Shown here: positions 60,725 through 64,000 of the stretch, in pieces
Layout of the letters: the number at the start of each line of letters is the position of its first letter
Position numbering within the stretch: the first letter of the stretch is position 1
Source of the DNA: Gardnerella coleohominis
GTDB taxonomy: Bacteria; Actinomycetota; Actinomycetes; Actinomycetales; Bifidobacteriaceae
NCBI RefSeq assembly: GCF_002896555.1
Contig: NZ_MNLH01000003.1
Span: 186,001-250,000 of the forward strand
DNA: 64,000 nt
Reading direction: 5' to 3'
Notes under the pieces: generated by a model
Database searches by the model: none
What the model saw: the letters and a program-made list of their open reading frames with translations, nothing else
What the model was told of the DNA's origin: nothing
Program-made: the position numbers and the translations under genes

Positions 60725-61594
60725 GTGAGCATACCTATTGATAGCATTGGAGACATGCCTACTGATTTACTTGGACGTGAATATGAAACTTTTTGTGCGC
60801 CGGAACCATTGAATTCTCATGGACCTGCGCGTGTTATTGCTATGTGCAATCAAAAAGGTGGTGTTGGTAAGACAACAAGCTCTATCAATATCGCTGGTGC
60901 ATTAAGTCAGTATGGTCGTAAAGTTTTAATAGTTGATTTTGATCCTCAAGGTGCTGCAACTGTTGGACTTGGTATTAACGCTAATGCTCTTGACAATACT
61001 GTTTACACAGCGCTTTTTGACTCGTCAGTTGATGTTCATGATGTAATTCGTCATACTGCAACTGAAAATATAGATGTAATGCCTGCCAATATTGACCTTT
61101 CTGCTGCGGAAGTGCAATTGGTTACTGAAGTTGGTCGTGAGCAAATTTTAGCTGGTGTTTTGCATAAGATTCGTAATGAATATGATGTGATTATTATTGA
61201 TTGCCAGCCTTCTCTAGGTTTGCTGACTGTTAATGCTCTTACTGCTGCAGATGGCGTGATTATTCCTGTTGCTGCTGAATTCTTTGCGCTTCGTGGTGTT
61301 GCTTTGCTTATGCAATCAATTGAAAAAGTCCAATCGCGCATTAATCCAAACTTGGAAGTTTTTGGCGTGCTTGTGACAATGTATACTCGCACTCTCCACA
61401 GTGAAGAAGTATTGCAACGCATTTATGAAGCTTTCCAAGGTCGTGTTCTTCACTCTGTGATTTCTCGTTCTATTAAGCTTCCTGATTCAACTGTTGCTGC
61501 TGTACCAATCACGATTTTTGCTCCTGAGCATAAAACAGCTAAGGAATATCGCGAAGTTGCTAGAGAGCTTATATCTAAGGGCGTTGTAGCTTAG
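60725..61594 (+). CDS. parA: ParA/Soj-type chromosome partitioning ATPase
   Basis: A 289-residue ATPase. The deviant Walker A is CNQKGGVGKTTSSINIA, then VDFDPQGAATVGLG and IIIDCQPSLGLLT; ARVIAMCN precedes it after about 38 residues of N-terminal lead. It starts with GTG 20 bases after xerD. This copy is the one that in bifidobacteria accompanies xerD and the ScpA/ScpB condensin genes; no parB, scpA or scpB is adjacent here, since typA follows. A role in chromosome segregation is inferred from the family. Confidence 0.92.
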   Translation: MSIPIDSIGDMPTDLLGREYETFCAPEPLNSHGPARVIAMCNQKGGVGKTTSSINIAGALSQYGRKVLIVDFDPQGAATVGLGINANALDNTVYTALFDSSVDVHDVIRHTATENIDVMPANIDLSAAEVQLVTEVGREQILAGVLHKIRNEYDVIIIDCQPSLGLLTVNALTAADGVIIPVAAEFFALRGVALLMQSIEKVQSRINPNLEVFGVLVTMYTRTLHSEEVLQRIYEAFQGRVLHSVISRSIKLPDSTVAAVPITIFAPEHKTAKEYREVARELISKGVVA

Positions 61595-61872
61595 TTTATA
61601 TTAGTTTATATTGGTTTCTGGCTTAGTTTGTGTCTTAGTTTTTCTAATAATAGTAGAAAATTGCTTGCGATTTGTGAGCAATTTATTTTAAAAATACTTA
61701 TTAGATTTATTAGATTAGTAGCGTGTATATAACTGTCTTTAACATCGAGTAAAATCGGTGCGGTTTGGCACAATGTCAAGTTTTATGCAATTTATAGTCG
61801 TAATAATAGTATTTGCATGCTTATTTAGGAAATGTAAAACGCTTAATACGCGAAGAATGGAAGAGGTTTGTG

Positions 61873-63795
61873 ATGACTGTTCGCGGTGATATTCGAAATG
61901 TGGCAATTGTGGCGCACGTCGACCACGGTAAGACCACTCTGGTAAACGCTATGCTTCAGCAGTCGCACGTATTTTCTGAGCGTGAAGAAGTTCCAGATCG
62001 CGTTATGGATTCCAACGATTTGGAACGCGAAAAGGGCATTACTATTCTTGCTAAGAACACTGCTGTGCAATACACTGGTCCATTGGCTGAAAAGTATGGT
62101 CATCCAGAAGGTATCACTATTAACGTGATTGATACTCCAGGCCACGCTGATTTCGGCGGCGAAGTTGAGCGCGGTATTTCTATGGTTGACGGCGTTGTTT
62201 TGTTGGTTGATGCTTCTGAAGGCCCTCTTCCACAAACTCGTTTCGTGCTTCGTAAAGCTTTGGAATCTAAGCTTCCTGTGATTTTGTGCGTAAACAAAGT
62301 CGATCGTCCAGACGCTCGTATTGAAGAAGTTGTTGGTGAGTCAACAGATTTGCTTCTTGGCTTAGCTCAGGACGTTGTTGAGGAAGGTATTGACCTCGAT
62401 CTCGACGCTTTGCTTGATTTGCCAGTGATTTATTGCGCTGCTAAAGCTGGATACGCTTCTGTTAATAGGCCTGCGAATGGTGCTCTTCCAGATAACGATA
62501 ATTTGGAGCCACTTTTTGACTCTATTATTTCCAACATTCCAGCTCCTGAATACGATGAAAGAGCTCCTCTTCAGGCTCATGTTGCAAACATTGATTCCTC
62601 TGACTTCTTGGGCCGTCTTGGTTTAGTGCGAATTTACAACGGTACTTTGGAAAAGGGTAAGACTTACGGTCTTTCTCGCGTCGACGGATCTATTGAAAAC
62701 TTCCGCGTTTCTGAGCTTCTTCGCACTCAAGGTTTGGAGCGCACTCCTGTAGCTTCTGCAGGTCCTGGTGACATTGTGGCTGTTGCTGGCGTGAACGATA
62801 TTATGATTGGCGAAACGATTGTTGACCAGAATGATCCAAAGCCACTTCCATTAATTCACGTTGACGATCCTGCAATTTCCATGACTTTCGGTGTAAACGA
62901 TTCTCCTCTTGCTGGAACTGAAGGCAAGGATCATAAGCTTACTGCTCGTATGATTAAGGATCGTTTGGATCGCGAACTTATTGGTAACGTGTCCATTAAG
63001 GTTCTTCCAACTGATCGCCCAGATACTTGGGAAGTTCAGGGTCGTGGCGAGCTTGCTTTGGCTGTTTTGGCTGAGCAAATGCGTCGCGAAGGCTACGAGC
63101 TTACTGTTGGTCGTCCTCAGGTTGTTACTAAGACTATTGATGGTCAGATTAACGAGCCTATGGAAAGCACTACGATTGACGTTCCAGAAGAGTACATGGG
63201 TACCGTCACTCAGCTTATGGCTGATCGTAAAGGTCGCATGGATTCTATGAGCAACCATGGTTCCGGTTGGGTTCGTTTGCAATTTACTGTTCCTTCTCGT
63301 GGTCTTATTGGTTTCCGCACAGCTTTGCTTTCTGCTACTCGCGGAACTGGTATCGCAAGCTCTATTTCTGCCGGATATGCTCCATGGGCTGGTCAGATTG
63401 TGACTCGTCAAAACGGTTCTATGGTTTGCGATCGTAAGGGTGTTGCAACTCCTTATGCTATGCAGCGTTTGCAAGCTCGTGGTATCTTCTTCGTTGATCC
63501 GCAAAGCCCAGTTTACGAAGGACAAATTGTTGGTATTAACAACAAGCCAGACGAGTTGGATGTGAACATTACTCTTGCTAAGCATATGACTAACATGCGT
63601 TCTTCAACCGCTGATGTGCTTGAAACTTTGACTCCACCAATCAAGATGAGCTTGGAAGAGTCTCTTGACTTCGCTAACGAAGACGAGTGCGTGGAAGTTA
63701 CGCCTGAATCTATTCGCGTGCGCAAGATTATTTTGAGCCGCGACGAATGGTATAAGTGGCGTGCTAAGCAGCGTCGTCAAAATAATGCTGCGTGA
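61873..63795 (+). CDS. typA: Ribosome-associated GTPase TypA/BipA
   Basis: A 640-residue translational GTPase. The G motifs are VAHVDHGKTTL (G1), REKGITILAKNT (G2), DTPGHADFGGEVE (G3) and VNKVDRPDAR (G4). The EF-G-like domains III and V and the BipA-specific C-terminus (SSTADVLETLTPP, EESLDFANEDE, RVRKIILSRDEWYKW) follow. ATG 61873 is chosen: GGAAGAGG lies just upstream, and the frame's extra 20 residues before it have no counterpart in the family. Confidence 0.96.
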   Translation: MTVRGDIRNVAIVAHVDHGKTTLVNAMLQQSHVFSEREEVPDRVMDSNDLEREKGITILAKNTAVQYTGPLAEKYGHPEGITINVIDTPGHADFGGEVERGISMVDGVVLLVDASEGPLPQTRFVLRKALESKLPVILCVNKVDRPDARIEEVVGESTDLLLGLAQDVVEEGIDLDLDALLDLPVIYCAAKAGYASVNRPANGALPDNDNLEPLFDSIISNIPAPEYDERAPLQAHVANIDSSDFLGRLGLVRIYNGTLEKGKTYGLSRVDGSIENFRVSELLRTQGLERTPVASAGPGDIVAVAGVNDIMIGETIVDQNDPKPLPLIHVDDPAISMTFGVNDSPLAGTEGKDHKLTARMIKDRLDRELIGNVSIKVLPTDRPDTWEVQGRGELALAVLAEQMRREGYELTVGRPQVVTKTIDGQINEPMESTTIDVPEEYMGTVTQLMADRKGRMDSMSNHGSGWVRLQFTVPSRGLIGFRTALLSATRGTGIASSISAGYAPWAGQIVTRQNGSMVCDRKGVATPYAMQRLQARGIFFVDPQSPVYEGQIVGINNKPDELDVNITLAKHMTNMRSSTADVLETLTPPIKMSLEESLDFANEDECVEVTPESIRVRKIILSRDEWYKWRAKQRRQNNAA

Positions 63796-63963
63796 CGCGT
63801 TTTAAATAAATTTTCTAAGTTACGCGTAATTTATGTATGTTAAATGTGCATAAGTTACGCGTATCTTATTTTTCATGATTGTTTTATAATTTATAGATAT
63901 TTTATAGGGAATTTATAGAAATTTTGTATACTCTTTTATAACTTTTATTTTGTGAGGCGTATT

Positions 63964-64000
63964 ATGAAAGAAAAACCGTGGTCGCATAATCTTCCAGTGT
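63964..64000 (+). CDS. Start of an unidentified gene (cut by window end)
   Basis: GTGAGGCGTATT precedes ATG 63964, and the frame MKEKPWSHNLPV stays open to the edge. Twelve codons do not identify the family. It is separated from typA by 168 AT-rich bases containing two copies of AAGTTACGCGTA. Confidence 0.45.
   Translation, partial: MKEKPWSHNLPV

Noticed and set aside
62851..63585. A 244-codon open frame on the minus strand inside typA
   Set aside because: It is the complement of a conserved, highly biased gene and has no family-like sequence.

Overview
The window is a stretch of a low-GC member of the Bifidobacteriaceae, most likely Gardnerella. This rests on actinobacterial family genes (DUF3107, DUF3052, DUF2342/zincin-like, the tiny ribosomal protein bL37, an ileS T-box that sequesters the ribosome binding site), on bifidobacterial gene order (xseA-xseB-tRNA-ileS; infC-rpmI-rplT-xerD-parA) and on AT-rich codon use. 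No rRNA, prophage, IS transposase or CRISPR array was seen. Three tRNA genes are present: Lys-CTT, Arg-CCT and one with a CAT anticodon.

Layout. 1-5.9 kb: a sortase-dependent pilus operon (an LPKTG surface protein cut by the window edge, an LPKTG backbone pilin, a class C sortase). 5.9-7.6 kb: a gene-free, repeat-rich region with two copies of a 53-bp palindromic array around a cluster of stem-loops, then tRNA-Lys. 7.7-13.6 kb: a giant wall-associated subtilase. 13.8-19.7 kb: xseA, xseB, tRNA-Arg, a broken antitoxin gene, the T-box and ileS. 19.8-20.2 kb: a BrnT/BrnA-like toxin-antitoxin pair whose antitoxin looks decayed. 20.6-26.4 kb: a complete oligopeptide ABC importer with a fused double ATPase. 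26.4-35.3 kb: murI, a PHP phosphoesterase, a VKOR-like membrane oxidoreductase, and an actinobacterial cluster (DUF3107, APH-like protein, UvrD-like helicase, zincin-like protein). 35.8-41.3 kb: a degenerate ABC ATPase with a YhgE/Pip membrane protein, a lipoprotein and an Asn-rich membrane protein. 41.3-46.6 kb: DUF3052, NrdR boxes with nrdD-nrdG (anaerobic dNTP synthesis), a YkoE-type ECF component and a tRNA. 46.7-57.6 kb: mostly minus-strand metabolism (PfkB kinase, aminopeptidase P, folC on plus, a MurE-like ligase, a DnaQ-like exonuclease, bL37, ybaK, gap, thiamine pyrophosphokinase). 57.8-63.8 kb: infC-rpmI-rplT, xerD, parA, typA, and the first codons of one more gene.

Two themes run through the window. 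Conserved housekeeping proteins repeatedly carry low-complexity tails or linkers built from short tandem DNA repeats (XseA, XerD, the ABC ATPase and permease, the UvrD-like helicase, the APH-like and zincin-like proteins). Intergenic regions repeatedly hold palindromes and short dispersed repeats. The least explained structure is the duplicated 53-bp palindrome array at 5.95-6.7 kb. Several family proteins also lack expected catalytic residues (the APH-like protein, the zincin-like protein, the ABC ATPase next to YhgE), which may mean altered functions.
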